Positions 35,408 to 45,057 of a DNA stretch of 64,000 nt are shown in pieces. Source of the stretch: Oscillospiraceae bacterium (lineage in GTDB: Bacteria > Bacillota > Clostridia > Oscillospirales > Oscillospiraceae); NCBI GenBank assembly GCA_017445875.1, contig JAFSRZ010000039.1, positions 27,899 through 91,898 of the forward strand. Direction: 5' to 3'. Numbering within the stretch: position 1 is the stretch's first letter; every line of letters begins with the position of its first letter. Position numbers and translations under genes: made by a program. The notes beneath the pieces are model-generated. The model worked only from the letters and a program-made list of their open reading frames with translations. It was not told where the DNA came from and ran no database searches.

Positions 35408-37294
35408 TTATCCTAACAGAAGTTTGGTAATGCCAAAGTAGTCCGAGACCTGTCTAAATTCGTCCAGAGGTCCCAATGTCTGGGCGTACTCCATCATTTT
35501 CATCAGGTCTTCCAGAGAGGTAGCGTCGTATTTTGCCAGCAGTTGATTGATTTCCGATTGATAATGGGACTTGAAATAAGCCTCGTTGACCAGTTCGCCG
35601 TTGTCTCTGGCCTCGCTCATGGACTTCCAAGTCGGCATTAAGATGTCCATGTAAAATTTTATGGCCTCGTCTGTGGGCGGGTTGGCTTCGTAAGCCTTGA
35701 CCATTCTGTCGACGGAGGCGAACACAGCCGCCGCGTTTTCCGGCTCCTGCACGGGCGTCGTACTGGTGCCGCCGCTACTGGTGCTTGTGCCGCCGCTGGA
35801 ACTACCGCCGCCGGAACTGCTTCCGCCACTGCTGGAACTGCTTCCGCCGCCGCCACTGGAACCGCCGCCGCTGGAACTGCTTCCGCCACTGCTGGAACCG
35901 CCGCTGGAAGACTTTTTCTGACTGTCGCCGGTATCGGTTGTGTCGCTGTCGCCGGTATCGGAATTGTCGCCATTGTCGCCGGTATCGGTTGTGTCGCTGT
36001 CGCCGGTATCGGAACTGTCGCCACTGTCACCGGTATCGGAACTGTCACCGGTATCAGGTTCCGCTTCGGGGAGTTTCTGCAAATCGGGCATTTGCTGTAC
36101 CGCGATGGACAGCACTTTCACGACCGCCGCACGGCTCGCCGAACCCGCCGGGTCAAAAATCGTTACGCCGTCCGTCTCCCGTCCGCTGATGATGTCCATA
36201 TGTTGCATGATGGACACGGCCTCTTTTGCGTAACTGGAAATGGCGTCATTGTCGGCGAACACGGTTGCACCCGCGAACGCGGACAGGTCATAGCGCAGAT
36301 AGTCCCGCAGATAGCGCACTAAAATGGCGCACATCTGTTGCCGGGAGACATTTTCTCTGGGCGCGAATGTCTCCGGGTTTTTGCCGGTTACAATCCCGTG
36401 CGCGACACCCCAGCGGATTGCCGATTGAAACTCCGCGTTAATGTCGCTGATATCCGTGAAAGATGTTTCCCCAAGGGACATGTCCGCCCCCTCGATAGTC
36501 GCGGACAGCCGGTAAAGCACAGTCACGAACGCGGCTCGCGTCATGACGCCGGTCGGGTTGAATGTTGTTTCCGTGACGCCGCGCACAAGATTATGTTCGT
36601 AGGCGTACAGTACATAGGGGAAACTCCAGTGGTTGTTAGGGACATCTTCAAAGGGCAGGGACATTCCGTTGTCCGTAACATTGTTTCCTTCGGCTTCGTC
36701 CTCTTTCGTGCCGGAAGAAGCGGTATCTTCTTCCACGGGCGTTTCACCGTCGGCGGCTTTGTCGTCCTCGGACGCGCCGGAACCGCCGCCCGTGGTATCA
36801 TCGGACGCCGCACTGTCGCCACTGTCACCGGTAGACGCACTGTCGCCGGTAGACGCTGTATCGCCACTGTCGCCGGTAGACGCACTGTCGCCGGTGTCAC
36901 CGGTAGACGCTGTGTCGCCGCTGTCACCGGTAGACGCACTGTCGCCACTGTCGCCGGTAGACGCCGTGTCGCCACTGTCGCCGGTAGACGCACTGTCGCC
37001 GGTGTAACCGGTAGACGCCGTGTCGCCGCTGTCGCCGGTAGACGCACTGTCGCCGGTGTCACCGGTAGACGCCGTGTCGCCGCTGTCGCCGGTTTCGCCG
37101 GACAACGTACTCATAACATCTTCTTCCTCGCCGGTATTCTTGTCGGAACCGCCGGAAGCGGTGCCGTCGGCGTCCGTGTCGACGCTGACCAGTCCCGCGG
37201 TCAGACTCGTGGCCTTGACCGGGATACCCGTCAGCAGACTGACAAGCAATGAAAACGTGACCAGTAAAGAGGCACATTTTCGTAACTGTTTCAT
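35408..37294 (-). CDS. SLH-domain surface protein with STGD repeats
   Basis: A 628-residue cell-surface protein. After a signal peptide (1-28, MKQLRKCASLLVTFSLLVSL) comes a low-complexity region (about 60-165) of 9-residue repeats STGDSGDTA. Three SLH domains follow at about 220-420 (FEDVPNNHWSFPYV, ITGKN-type second copy, FADNDAISSYAKEAV), then a second Asp/Thr/Gly repeat and a Ser/Gly stretch (about 425-520) and a helical C-terminus. SLH domains bind pyruvylated wall polymers. It lies 97 bases after the giant SLH gene. The start at 37294 follows GGAGG. Confidence 0.87.
   Translation of the reverse strand: MKQLRKCASLLVTFSLLVSLLTGIPVKATSLTAGLVSVDTDADGTASGGSDKNTGEEEDVMSTLSGETGDSGDTASTGDTGDSASTGDSGDTASTGYTGDSASTGDSGDTASTGDSGDSASTGDSGDTASTGDTGDSASTGDSGDTASTGDSASTGDSGDSAASDDTTGGGSGASEDDKAADGETPVEEDTASSGTKEDEAEGNNVTDNGMSLPFEDVPNNHWSFPYVLYAYEHNLVRGVTETTFNPTGVMTRAAFVTVLYRLSATIEGADMSLGETSFTDISDINAEFQSAIRWGVAHGIVTGKNPETFAPRENVSRQQMCAILVRYLRDYLRYDLSAFAGATVFADNDAISSYAKEAVSIMQHMDIISGRETDGVTIFDPAGSASRAAVVKVLSIAVQQMPDLQKLPEAEPDTGDSSDTGDSGDSSDTGDSDTTDTGDNGDNSDTGDSDTTDTGDSQKKSSSGGSSSGGSSSSGGGSSGGGGSSSSSGGSSSGGGSSSGGTSTSSGGTSTTPVQEPENAAAVFASVDRMVKAYEANPPTDEAIKFYMDILMPTWKSMSEARDNGELVNEAYFKSHYQSEINQLLAKYDATSLEDLMKMMEYAQTLGPLDEFRQVSDYFGITKLLLG
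36811..37098 (-). repeat. 27-base tandem repeats in the SLH protein gene
   Basis: About eleven units encode STGDSGDTA and variants (S/T swaps, one Tyr, one unit shortened to six residues). The high identity between units makes copy-number change by slippage likely. Confidence 0.85.
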
Positions 37295-37310
37295 AAAACC
37301 TCCTGTACAT

Positions 37311-37346
37311 GGAGACCGCCGCCCCGTGCTGGGAGCGGCGGTCTCC
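37311..37346. other. strong hairpin between the two SLH genes
   Basis: GGAGACCGCCGC and GCGGCGGTCTCC form a perfect 12-bp stem with a 12-base loop just before the ribosome site of the downstream SLH gene. There is no T-tract, so an RNA-processing or stability role fits better than termination. Confidence 0.7.
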
Positions 37347-37391
37347 CGCGCTTCACATGTCCGCACTGTCAGCGCGAACAGGTTTAGGATT

Positions 37392-40300
37392 TTAGTTCAC
37401 TGTCTGTTCGACCTTGAAGCCGACATCCAGTGTTGTCTTGCCCTGTTCGCCGTAGAAAGCCTCAATGAATCCCGCGAACTTGGCGCGCTTGCTGGCGTCC
37501 AGAATTGCGCTGAATTGCACAGAACTGTAACCGTTATTCTCCAGCTTCTGCCACACGGTCTGCATGGTCTCTTCGGTTTCGGAGTTCATCACCAGTTCGG
37601 CGAACAAATTGGCAATTTCTTTCCGCTCCACGTCGGTGAAGTTGGACTTTGCCGTACCCCACTTGGTGACTGTCAGGCCGCCGCGAGACTTCATCTGATT
37701 CTCAATGATAGTGGCAATCACGGTCTGGGAGGTCTCCCCGTTTTTGGCGTTCGTCCGGATATCCTCGGAGATACCGTCACGGAGCGCAATAACAAGGTCA
37801 ACCAGTTGTTCATAAGGAACTTGGTCCGGGTTTGCGGGCGTTCCGGTATTATAGTAGCCGTCTCTGAGAATCTTCTCGAAGTCAATCGTCAGAACAAGGT
37901 TCTTGGTGTTGTTGTCAATCTCGCCAATGGTCGGATAGGTGCTTTCCGCGCCATTGGTCTTGAGCGTCAAGGTCTGGAACTTGCCGGTATCGTCGCTGTT
38001 GACCACGACAAAGTCACGATAGAGGTTCATGAACGCGGACTTGGTAATGGCACCGTCGCCCACGCTTTCAATCTTGGCCTTCTTGCCGGTTTCCTTATCG
38101 CCGGTCACGGTTTCCATGGGAGCCTTGAGCATTTCGTCCACCACTTGGTCAAGCAGTTCCTTTGTCAGAACCTGACCCATGTCAATGGACAGCTTGTTGT
38201 TGTTGTCAAGGAGCTTGGCAAACTCGGTATTCCACGTCGTGGCGACATTCGCGTCAACCTTGTCCAGTTCGGTCTTGACCGCGTTCTTCATGGTGTCGGC
38301 GGAGGTGAACTGACTGCTGGACTCCAGTGTGGGAGCCGGAAGCGGGGTAATGCTCTCGCCTTTGAGCGTAATGCTGTCAATCGCAACCACAACATAGACA
38401 TTGAGCTGGTCAAGATAGTCAGACATCTTCAAGCTGTTATCCAGCGTCGGCCATCCGCTTGTAGTGTTGACCTTGGCGGAAAGGGTGATTACGGGGGCGC
38501 CAGTGGAAGTCTTGGACGCCGCCACAGTGATTTCAGGCGTCAACGCGTTGTAGTCATAGTTCGGGTCAATCCGAATCTTGCTGAGATAATCGCTGACAAA
38601 GCGTTCGAGTTGCTTCTGGACGCTCTTTCCGGTGATATCAAGCCCCGTGAACGCCGTTTCCTTCTCCGCAGAGATAATCGGCGTGACCTTGACTTTCACA
38701 TCAAAGTCGCTTTCCTTGATTGTCTCCGCGTCGAACTGCGCCTTAAGGTCGGCGTTATTGTCCAGTATCGCCTTGACGATAGAGGACTTGACAGCGCCGT
38801 TGGCGGTTTCAGCACTCGCGTTGTCGTACGACGCCTGTTTGTCCTTCATCGCGGTTTCAAGCGGCTCTTTGACCATGCTGTCGTCCTTCTGAATGTCGGC
38901 CTTCTTGGCCTCGACAACAGACGGAACCATGGTGCTGATATTCGCCTGAATCGCGTCGGCAACCACCTCTTCGAGCGCTTCACTACCTGTTATCTTCGCG
39001 TCGCTGTTCTTACTCGTGGCAACGTCGTGGTTCAGGTAGTAGTCCACAATCCGGTTGAACTGAACCGGCGCGGTGCGCATTTCGTTCGTAATGTTGGTGG
39101 TCGTATTCTTGGAGGCTTGCTGGCGTGCGCCGTCGTTGAGCGAGTAGAGTACATTCTGCAACGTGACAGACGGGGCAATCCCTGTACTCTCCGAACTAAT
39201 AACCGGGGAGTCGTTGTAGGGAGCCTTGACCGTGACACTGTAGGCCTCCAGCGTGCCGAACGTGACAGTAGCCGTCGTCTGCTCCTTCAACTGGAAGGAG
39301 TAGCCAGCCGTAGCCATAATGTCGGTCGAGTTCGGGTTAATGGTGATGGACTTGACCTTTGTCGTATTGGTGGTCTGCGGTACGAGGGTGATTACCGTGT
39401 CCTCAAAGGCATAATAGGTCTTGGGGCCGCCACTGAAAACCGGGTCGCTGGACACCGGCGAACCCAGTTGCTTGGCATTGGCATCATAGCTGTTGCCGAT
39501 TTTGCCGCTTTCGGGCTTGACCAGTACGGAGCCGCCATTCTCGACCTTCACCGTGAACGGATACGCCTCACGGTCTTTCTTGTGGATTTCGACCACGATT
39601 TCAGTCAGGGCGTTCTTGGTCAGCGAAATTGAGCCGTAGTTCGCTTCCACGCCGTCGACCACCGGCTTTTCGGCCTCATAGACGCTCGTGTCATACTGCG
39701 GCGTGTTCAGCGTCAAGACAGACGAGGCGTCGACGATAAGACCGCTGCTGTAAGTCTGCGGTGTGTTGTTCGCGTTGCCCTCATGGCTGAACGGTTCGTT
39801 GTTAAAGTTGCCGGTCACAGTGCCGTTACCGATAACGGTCAGGTTGTAGCCGTAGGACACCAGTTCGTCAAAGGTGATAGTGACTGTGCGCGTCGTACCC
39901 GGTTCCAGCACAAAATACTTTTCGCCCACAACGGAGCCGGAGGGGAGAACTTCCGCGCCTTGCAGTTTGTCTTCGTACTTGTAGCCCTTGCCCGCGACCG
40001 GGGTTCCAGTCAGGTAGACGGGGAGCTTGAAGTCCGTACGGTTCGGATAGAGGGCGGCGTACTCACCTTTTGTCTTGGGGCCGTTGACGGTAATGGGAAT
40101 GGTTGTGTCGGTTCCGCTGACATTCTCCGTCGTTCCGGCGACGTTCAAGGCCGCGCTACCACTGCCGTTGATGGTGACATTGAGAGTATACGTGAGTTCC
40201 TCATCTTGTACCGTCTCATAAGTCACAACTACTTCGACATTGCCGCCGGGCATGTCAAAGGTATACTCATTGGCGGTGTTGCCGGTCGTGGTCGTATAGG

Positions 40301-42491
40301 TGACAGTTTCGGGCGTCGAGAGATTGACGCGGTCGATATCCGTCACTTTCTTGACGGTAACGCTCGTGACCTTGTAGCCGTCGCCGACGCCATTGGTGTC
40401 GTTGACGGGTGCCGTCACGGTCACAACGCCGTCGCTCGCCGGATTGGCGGCAATTTTCATCGTCGCCTTTGCCTTGTCGGCGAACGCTCTGACAGGCAGG
40501 GAAGTATCGGTTTCAGACAGTTCTTGTGTGCCAAGGAACGTCTTGACGGTGACATCGTACGTGTAATCGGTGCTTTCCACGTTGTCCTTCATGGACAGAT
40601 TCATGGAAACCGTCGTGGTGTTCGCGCCGTTGGCGAACGAGGTCTTTGTGATTTCGTACACGCGGAGGGTATCCGTGGCGGTCGGCGTGGTGGGGCTGAC
40701 GAGTGTCACCGCGGAGTTGTTCCCGTCGGGTTGCGCCGGATTTTCGCTGGTGGTCGGCTTGGTGGTGGTGTCGCCGAACGCGAAGTCCTTACGCGGAGAA
40801 ATCGCAAGATACACGCTTTCGCCGCCGCTGGTTGTGCTGACGCCGCCGCTTGTCGTGCTGACTGTGCCGAACGGCAGAGAAAGCACCTGCGTGTCAGCGG
40901 TCACAGCATCTGTCCCGGTCGGAGCCTCTTTCAGCAACTGGAAGTAAGCGCCGTCACCTTGCGCGTTGATGGTCCACGTCTGTTCGGTGGGGCCGGGGCC
41001 GGGGCCGGGTTCGCCGCCGGTTTCCTTAAAGTTACCGGTCACGCTCACCGTCGAGGCGGTCTCCGTGGATGTGGTGCCAGTTCCGCTGACGCTGACATAG
41101 GTCGCGTTCACGGTTTCGGTGCTGTTGGCCTTGGTCAACGTTACCTGCTTATAGTCGTTCGCCGTGAACGTAAGGGTCGGGGATGTCGCGCTCTCGAACT
41201 CATACCCGGCGTTGGGTACAAATACCGCATAGCCGGCGACGCTCTGGGAGGTGCTGATGAAGGAACTGTTGGCGGTAGTCTGAGCGTTTGCCGGTACCGC
41301 ACCCGGTACGTTCTGGGTCAGGAACACCGTACCGCCCTCAACAGGCAGGACATTGGCCGCGACTTTCAGGTAGTAGTAGTTGGTGTAGTAACCGCCGCCA
41401 CCGCTGGAGGAACCGCCACCGCCGCCGCCGCCGGAGGACTCTTTGGTGTAAGTCACGGTGATGGTAACGGGCAGGTTCTTAGGCAGTTTGAACGTGCTGA
41501 TATTGCCCTTGGTCGTCACAGGCTTTACAGTCTTGTTCTTGCTGTCCTTCACGCGGATAGAGACCACGTAGCCGCTGTCCGGGTCGTGGCGGACTGTTAC
41601 CAAGTCGCCCTCTTTGAGGTCATTGGCGGCGACCTGTTGACCGTTGCGCGTGACGCTGACAATGGACGTGTCGCCGTGTGTGCCGTTCTTTTCGAGCAAC
41701 TTAATGTCCGGGTACTCGGTGGGCGTTTCGACAGGCGGGGTCTCTTGACTGTTGCCACTGTCGCCACTGTCGCCGTTGTCGACCGGGCCGTCCATCAGCG
41801 GAATGTAGCCGCTTTCGACCACGAGGTCAAGGAACCGGGCGAGAATCGCCGCGATAGCCGCACGGGTAATGGGATTGCTCGCACGTACTGTGCCGTCACT
41901 GTAACCGGTCAGCAGTCCGTGGATACGGGCGTACTCCACATCAGCCGTGAACGCCGAAGAGACAGAATCGGCGTCCGTAAACTGGGCGGGTTCGGGGTCA
42001 ACCGGAAGCAGATTGACATAACGCTTGGAGACAATGTAGCGGTGGATGAGAGCCGCGAACTGTCCGCGGGTAATCGGGGAATCGGGCTTGAAGGTGCCGT
42101 CGCCGAAGCCGCGCACATAGCCCAATTCATCCGACGAAGCCCACGCAATCGGTCCGGCGGCTCGTCTGGTCGGGGTCACATCCGGGAACTTGGTGGTTGT
42201 GTACTGTCCTTCCAGACTGCTCATGCCCTCCATACGGGCCATAACCATCACGAACTGAGAGCGCGTCATGGCGTTGGACGGCTCAAAGGTTGTGGGGGTC
42301 TTGCCGTTGAAGAGGCCGGAACCTACAACTTTGTCAATGTAGTCGTAGGCCCAGTGTGACGCGGGAACATCCGTGAAGCGTTCTGCTCCGCCGCTCTGAA
42401 CCGCGATTGGATTGTCTCTCGCCACTGCGAACGTGCACAGCGACATCAGCAACGCGAATACCAGAAACAGCGAAGCAATTCTGTTTTTCAT
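37392..42491 (-). CDS. giant SLH-domain surface protein (1699 residues)
   Basis: Signal peptide (1-25, LFLVFALLMSLCTFAVA), three SLH domains at about 38-222 (RFTDVPASHWAYDYI, GYVRGFGDGTFKPDSPITRGQFAALIHR, GLLTGYSDGTVRASNPITR), a Ser/Gly hinge near 350-372 with seven glycines in a row, then more than 1300 residues of beta-rich, Thr/Val/Asn-rich modules with repeated Gly-x-Val-Thr-Val patterns, and a helical C-terminal third. It resembles S-layer or large adhesin proteins, and the module families are not assigned. It has a strong promoter, GGAGGAAA and a leader of about 180 bases. The opposite strand has long open frames, which are composition artefacts. Confidence 0.9.
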   Translation of the reverse strand: MKNRIASLFLVFALLMSLCTFAVARDNPIAVQSGGAERFTDVPASHWAYDYIDKVVGSGLFNGKTPTTFEPSNAMTRSQFVMVMARMEGMSSLEGQYTTTKFPDVTPTRRAAGPIAWASSDELGYVRGFGDGTFKPDSPITRGQFAALIHRYIVSKRYVNLLPVDPEPAQFTDADSVSSAFTADVEYARIHGLLTGYSDGTVRASNPITRAAIAAILARFLDLVVESGYIPLMDGPVDNGDSGDSGNSQETPPVETPTEYPDIKLLEKNGTHGDTSIVSVTRNGQQVAANDLKEGDLVTVRHDPDSGYVVSIRVKDSKNKTVKPVTTKGNISTFKLPKNLPVTITVTYTKESSGGGGGGGSSSGGGGYYTNYYYLKVAANVLPVEGGTVFLTQNVPGAVPANAQTTANSSFISTSQSVAGYAVFVPNAGYEFESATSPTLTFTANDYKQVTLTKANSTETVNATYVSVSGTGTTSTETASTVSVTGNFKETGGEPGPGPGPTEQTWTINAQGDGAYFQLLKEAPTGTDAVTADTQVLSLPFGTVSTTSGGVSTTSGGESVYLAISPRKDFAFGDTTTKPTTSENPAQPDGNNSAVTLVSPTTPTATDTLRVYEITKTSFANGANTTTVSMNLSMKDNVESTDYTYDVTVKTFLGTQELSETDTSLPVRAFADKAKATMKIAANPASDGVVTVTAPVNDTNGVGDGYKVTSVTVKKVTDIDRVNLSTPETVTYTTTTGNTANEYTFDMPGGNVEVVVTYETVQDEELTYTLNVTINGSGSAALNVAGTTENVSGTDTTIPITVNGPKTKGEYAALYPNRTDFKLPVYLTGTPVAGKGYKYEDKLQGAEVLPSGSVVGEKYFVLEPGTTRTVTITFDELVSYGYNLTVIGNGTVTGNFNNEPFSHEGNANNTPQTYSSGLIVDASSVLTLNTPQYDTSVYEAEKPVVDGVEANYGSISLTKNALTEIVVEIHKKDREAYPFTVKVENGGSVLVKPESGKIGNSYDANAKQLGSPVSSDPVFSGGPKTYYAFEDTVITLVPQTTNTTKVKSITINPNSTDIMATAGYSFQLKEQTTATVTFGTLEAYSVTVKAPYNDSPVISSESTGIAPSVTLQNVLYSLNDGARQQASKNTTTNITNEMRTAPVQFNRIVDYYLNHDVATSKNSDAKITGSEALEEVVADAIQANISTMVPSVVEAKKADIQKDDSMVKEPLETAMKDKQASYDNASAETANGAVKSSIVKAILDNNADLKAQFDAETIKESDFDVKVKVTPIISAEKETAFTGLDITGKSVQKQLERFVSDYLSKIRIDPNYDYNALTPEITVAASKTSTGAPVITLSAKVNTTSGWPTLDNSLKMSDYLDQLNVYVVVAIDSITLKGESITPLPAPTLESSSQFTSADTMKNAVKTELDKVDANVATTWNTEFAKLLDNNNKLSIDMGQVLTKELLDQVVDEMLKAPMETVTGDKETGKKAKIESVGDGAITKSAFMNLYRDFVVVNSDDTGKFQTLTLKTNGAESTYPTIGEIDNNTKNLVLTIDFEKILRDGYYNTGTPANPDQVPYEQLVDLVIALRDGISEDIRTNAKNGETSQTVIATIIENQMKSRGGLTVTKWGTAKSNFTDVERKEIANLFAELVMNSETEETMQTVWQKLENNGYSSVQFSAILDASKRAKFAGFIEAFYGEQGKTTLDVGFKVEQTVN

Positions 42492-42670
42492 GCAGATTTC
42501 CTCCTTTATTGAAGATTTACCGGGTTCCGGCAGATACCGTGCGAAGGTGCGGACGCATGAAATCCGACTTCCGCGGGATACGCGCCACGTAATCTGCCGC
42601 TCCTCATACCGTTCACCGTCTGACGCTGACAGGGTTTACAGGTTCACAGAGTGGGAAATCCGGTACGAGT
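42492..42670 (-). promoter_or_regulatory. long untranslated leader of the giant SLH gene
   Basis: About 180 bases lie between the predicted transcription start and the ATG. CGGCAGAT and ATCTGCCG inside it are complementary and some 75 bases apart, so the leader may fold. Long leaders are common for abundant surface-layer proteins. No riboswitch consensus was seen. Confidence 0.45.
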
Positions 42671-42676
42671 TTCTTT

Positions 42677-42705
42677 ATTATAGTCTGGCAATCGGGAAAA
42701 ATCAA
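42677..42705 (-). promoter_or_regulatory. promoter of the SLH operon
   Basis: TTGATT-17-TATAAT on the minus strand. Confidence 0.75.
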
Positions 42706-42796
42706 GAGGTTCCACAGATTTTTCATGGGGTTTTGGATTTTTTAAGGAATCTGTAACAGGTAAATTTTACCAATTCCTCCCATGAGTGGAAACAAA

Positions 42797-42827
42797 GGGA
42801 TTTCCCGGCAAATGACCGGAAAATCCC
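42797..42827 (-). terminator. terminator after the HAD phosphatase gene
   Basis: GGGATTTTCCGG-TCATTTG-CCGGGAAATCCC followed by TTTGTTT on the minus strand, 46 bases after the gene. It closes the his operon transcript. Confidence 0.75.
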
Positions 42828-42873
42828 CTCTTTTTCATGAAAATGCTGTCCATGCGCCGGAAAATCGTCCAAT

Positions 42874-43554
42874 TCAGGCGCTGGAAACCGTTTCCATATT
42901 GACATTCCGACGAATGACGTTTTCCAGTTCTGGGACGGTATCGGCGAGTGCTTCCGGCTCCGCCGCTTCCAGCGAACGCCGCGGACGGTAGCCCCAAGTC
43001 ACGGCACAGACAGGCAGTCCGGCATTGTGACCGGTGCGGATGTCGGTGGCGCTGTCGCCCACGAACAGTGTCGCGGAGGCGTCGGCGTCGAGAGCGCGGA
43101 GAATGCCGTACAGTCCCGCCGGGTCAGGCTTGACCGGAATGCCGGGCTTCTTGCCCTGTACCAGCGCGAACACCCCCGGAAAAAAACGCTCCATCAGTTC
43201 TGTTGTGAACTCGTCGGGCTTGTTGGAGTAGACAGCCATTCGCAAGCCGTCGGCGCGGAGGCGTTGAAGCAGTTCCGGGACGCCGGGAAACGGGCGTGTG
43301 TGGTCGGTACTGTGTTCGGCGTAGTAGGCATTGAAGCGGCGGAGTGTCTCGGCCTTCCGGGCGTCACTCTGCGCGTCGGGCGGGGAGAAGCGCGATACCA
43401 GATTCAGCATACCGTGTCCGACCATGGGCTTGTAGGCGTCGACGGCGTGTTCCGGCCAGCCGTACGCCCGGCAGACGTGATTCCCCGCCGCCGCCAAATC
43501 CGCGATTGTGTCCAATAATGTCCCGTCCAAGTCAAAAATTACTGTTTGGTACAT
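42874..43554 (-). CDS. HAD-family phosphatase (phosphoglycolate phosphatase-like)
   Basis: A 226-residue HAD hydrolase. Motif I FDLDGTLLDT at 7-16 holds the nucleophile Asp, motif II is VYSNKP near 109, and motifs III and IV are KPDPAGLY and FVGDSATDIRTG near 145-175. The helical cap of the Gph type is present. It is the last gene of the his transcript, 20 bases after the histidinol phosphatase gene, but a role in histidine synthesis is not implied by sequence. The start at 43554 has AAAGGTGAG. Confidence 0.88.
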   Translation of the reverse strand: MYQTVIFDLDGTLLDTIADLAAAGNHVCRAYGWPEHAVDAYKPMVGHGMLNLVSRFSPPDAQSDARKAETLRRFNAYYAEHSTDHTRPFPGVPELLQRLRADGLRMAVYSNKPDEFTTELMERFFPGVFALVQGKKPGIPVKPDPAGLYGILRALDADASATLFVGDSATDIRTGHNAGLPVCAVTWGYRPRRSLEAAEPEALADTVPELENVIRRNVNMETVSSA

Positions 43555-43574
43555 GCTCTCACCTTTATATATAC

Positions 43575-44411
43575 TCATTCGGGCGGCAACGGACATTCGA
43601 CTTGTCCGCCCGCCGTCAGAAGCGTACAGACACGAAAGCCAGCCGTACACGCCGCCGCGATTGCCTCCCGGTAGCCGTGCAAAATTGTGTCGGGGTGGTG
43701 GGTGTCGGACGTGATGATGATTCGTCCGCCCATGCCGCGCCACGCCTCCAACAGAAATTGCGCCGGATACGGCGTTGTGCGCCAGCCGCGTGACATTGCC
43801 CCGGTGTTGATTTCCAGCAACGTCGCGGACGGGTCGACAGCGTGTAAGGCGTCGAGCGCGGCGCGGCGGTAGCGCGGCGACGCTTCATCAAAAAAGGCGT
43901 GGCTCTCGCCGTACTTTGTCACAAGGTCGATGTGGCCTAAAATCGTAGGCTTCCGCGCCGCTATTTCCGCCACGCCCCTGTAATACGCCTCTGTCATCGT
44001 CAGCGCGTCGCCGTGAAATACGCGTTCCAGACAGTCCCGGAATATCTCCGGCGTGTTGTCCACGGCGTAGTAACTGCCGTCGGCGTCGCGTACCGCGTGG
44101 ACACTGCCTATCCAGTAATCGTACCCCTCCGGGTCGCCCGGCGTCCAACTGTCCCACTCAATGCCCAGAAGAATCTCCATGCGTCCGGCGTACTCGTCCC
44201 GCAGTGCAAGCACTTTCTGACGGTATTCTGTGGTATCGGGCGGGAGACTGTAGCCGAAATCGGCGGGATTCGGGGAAAAACTGTGTCCCGAAAAGCCGTA
44301 GTACCGCACACCCGCCGCGTACGCCGCCGCCGCCATTGCTTCCTGCGTCCCCTTGCCGTCACAAAGTGTCGTGTGCGTGTGTACCGAACACAGATAGGGC
44401 GTCAGATTCAT
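43575..44411 (-). CDS. hisK: histidinol-phosphatase, PHP type
   Basis: Dephosphorylates histidinol phosphate. The 278-residue PHP-fold protein has the metal motif [13 protein letters not shown] near residue 9, GHSFSPN, a later GHIDLV near 168 and SDTHHPD near 238. This is the Gram-positive type, unrelated to the HAD domain of bifunctional HisB. It overlaps hisIE by four bases (ATGA). A frame extending upstream into hisIE is rejected. Confidence 0.92.
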   Translation of the reverse strand: MNLTPYLCSVHTHTTLCDGKGTQEAMAAAAYAAGVRYYGFSGHSFSPNPADFGYSLPPDTTEYRQKVLALRDEYAGRMEILLGIEWDSWTPGDPEGYDYWIGSVHAVRDADGSYYAVDNTPEIFRDCLERVFHGDALTMTEAYYRGVAEIAARKPTILGHIDLVTKYGESHAFFDEASPRYRRAALDALHAVDPSATLLEINTGAMSRGWRTTPYPAQFLLEAWRGMGGRIIITSDTHHPDTILHGYREAIAAACTAGFRVCTLLTAGGQVECPLPPE

Positions 44412-45043
44412 TGCATGCGCTCCTGTTTCACCTTGCGGTCGATGACATGACGCTTTTCGAGTTCCCGCGTCACGTCCTCCAGCGTAATCCCCGCCTGCAC
44501 CATCAGCACCATGACATGATACGCCAAGTCCGCGATTTCGTACACAGTTTCGGCCTTGTCCTCCTTGCGTCCGGCGATGATGACCTCTGTACACTCCTCG
44601 CCGACTTTCTTGAGAATCTTGTCAAGGCCTTTGTCGAAAAGATACGTTGTGTAACTGCCCTCTTTGGGTTCGGTCTTGCGCCCGGAAATCAGACGGTACA
44701 GGCCTTCGTAACTGAATTGTTTCAGCTCGTCCGACAGATACAGCGTGTTGAAGAAACAACTCTCCGCGCCCGTGTGACACGCGGGGCCGTCCTTGACGAC
44801 TTCCACTACCAGCGCGTCTTTGTCGCAGTCCGCCGTAATCGACACGACGTGCTGGACGTTGCCGGACGTTTCGCCCTTGCGCCACAACGCTTGACGGCTC
44901 CGGCTCCAGAAACATGTACGCCGCTCGTCAATCGTAATGGCAAGGCTTTCGGCGTTCATGTAGGCCAGTGTCAGGACTTCTTTTGTGTAGTGGTCTTGTA
45001 CGATAGCGGGTATCAAACCGCGTTCGTCAAATTTGAGTTCCAT
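44408..45043 (-). CDS. hisIE: phosphoribosyl-AMP cyclohydrolase / phosphoribosyl-ATP pyrophosphatase fusion
   Basis: Performs steps 2 and 3 of histidine synthesis. Residues 1-105 are the cyclohydrolase ([27 protein letters not shown], then zinc cysteines including [10 protein letters not shown]). Residues about 115-211 are the pyrophosphatase ([26 protein letters not shown]). AGGAGG precedes the start, 14 bases after hisF. Confidence 0.96.
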   Translation of the reverse strand: MELKFDERGLIPAIVQDHYTKEVLTLAYMNAESLAITIDERRTCFWSRSRQALWRKGETSGNVQHVVSITADCDKDALVVEVVKDGPACHTGAESCFFNTLYLSDELKQFSYEGLYRLISGRKTEPKEGSYTTYLFDKGLDKILKKVGEECTEVIIAGRKEDKAETVYEIADLAYHVMVLMVQAGITLEDVTRELEKRHVIDRKVKQERMQ

Positions 45044-45057
45044 GAAACCTCCTGATG

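Noticed and set aside
36811-37098. Regular repeats reminiscent of a CRISPR array
   Set aside because: They are in-frame 27-base coding repeats without unique spacers, inside an SLH protein gene.
37020-42359. Plus-strand open frames of 870 and 858 codons opposite the giant SLH gene
   Set aside because: They mirror the codon bias of the minus-strand gene, lack ribosome sites and signal motifs, and translate to unordered Val/Arg/His-rich text.
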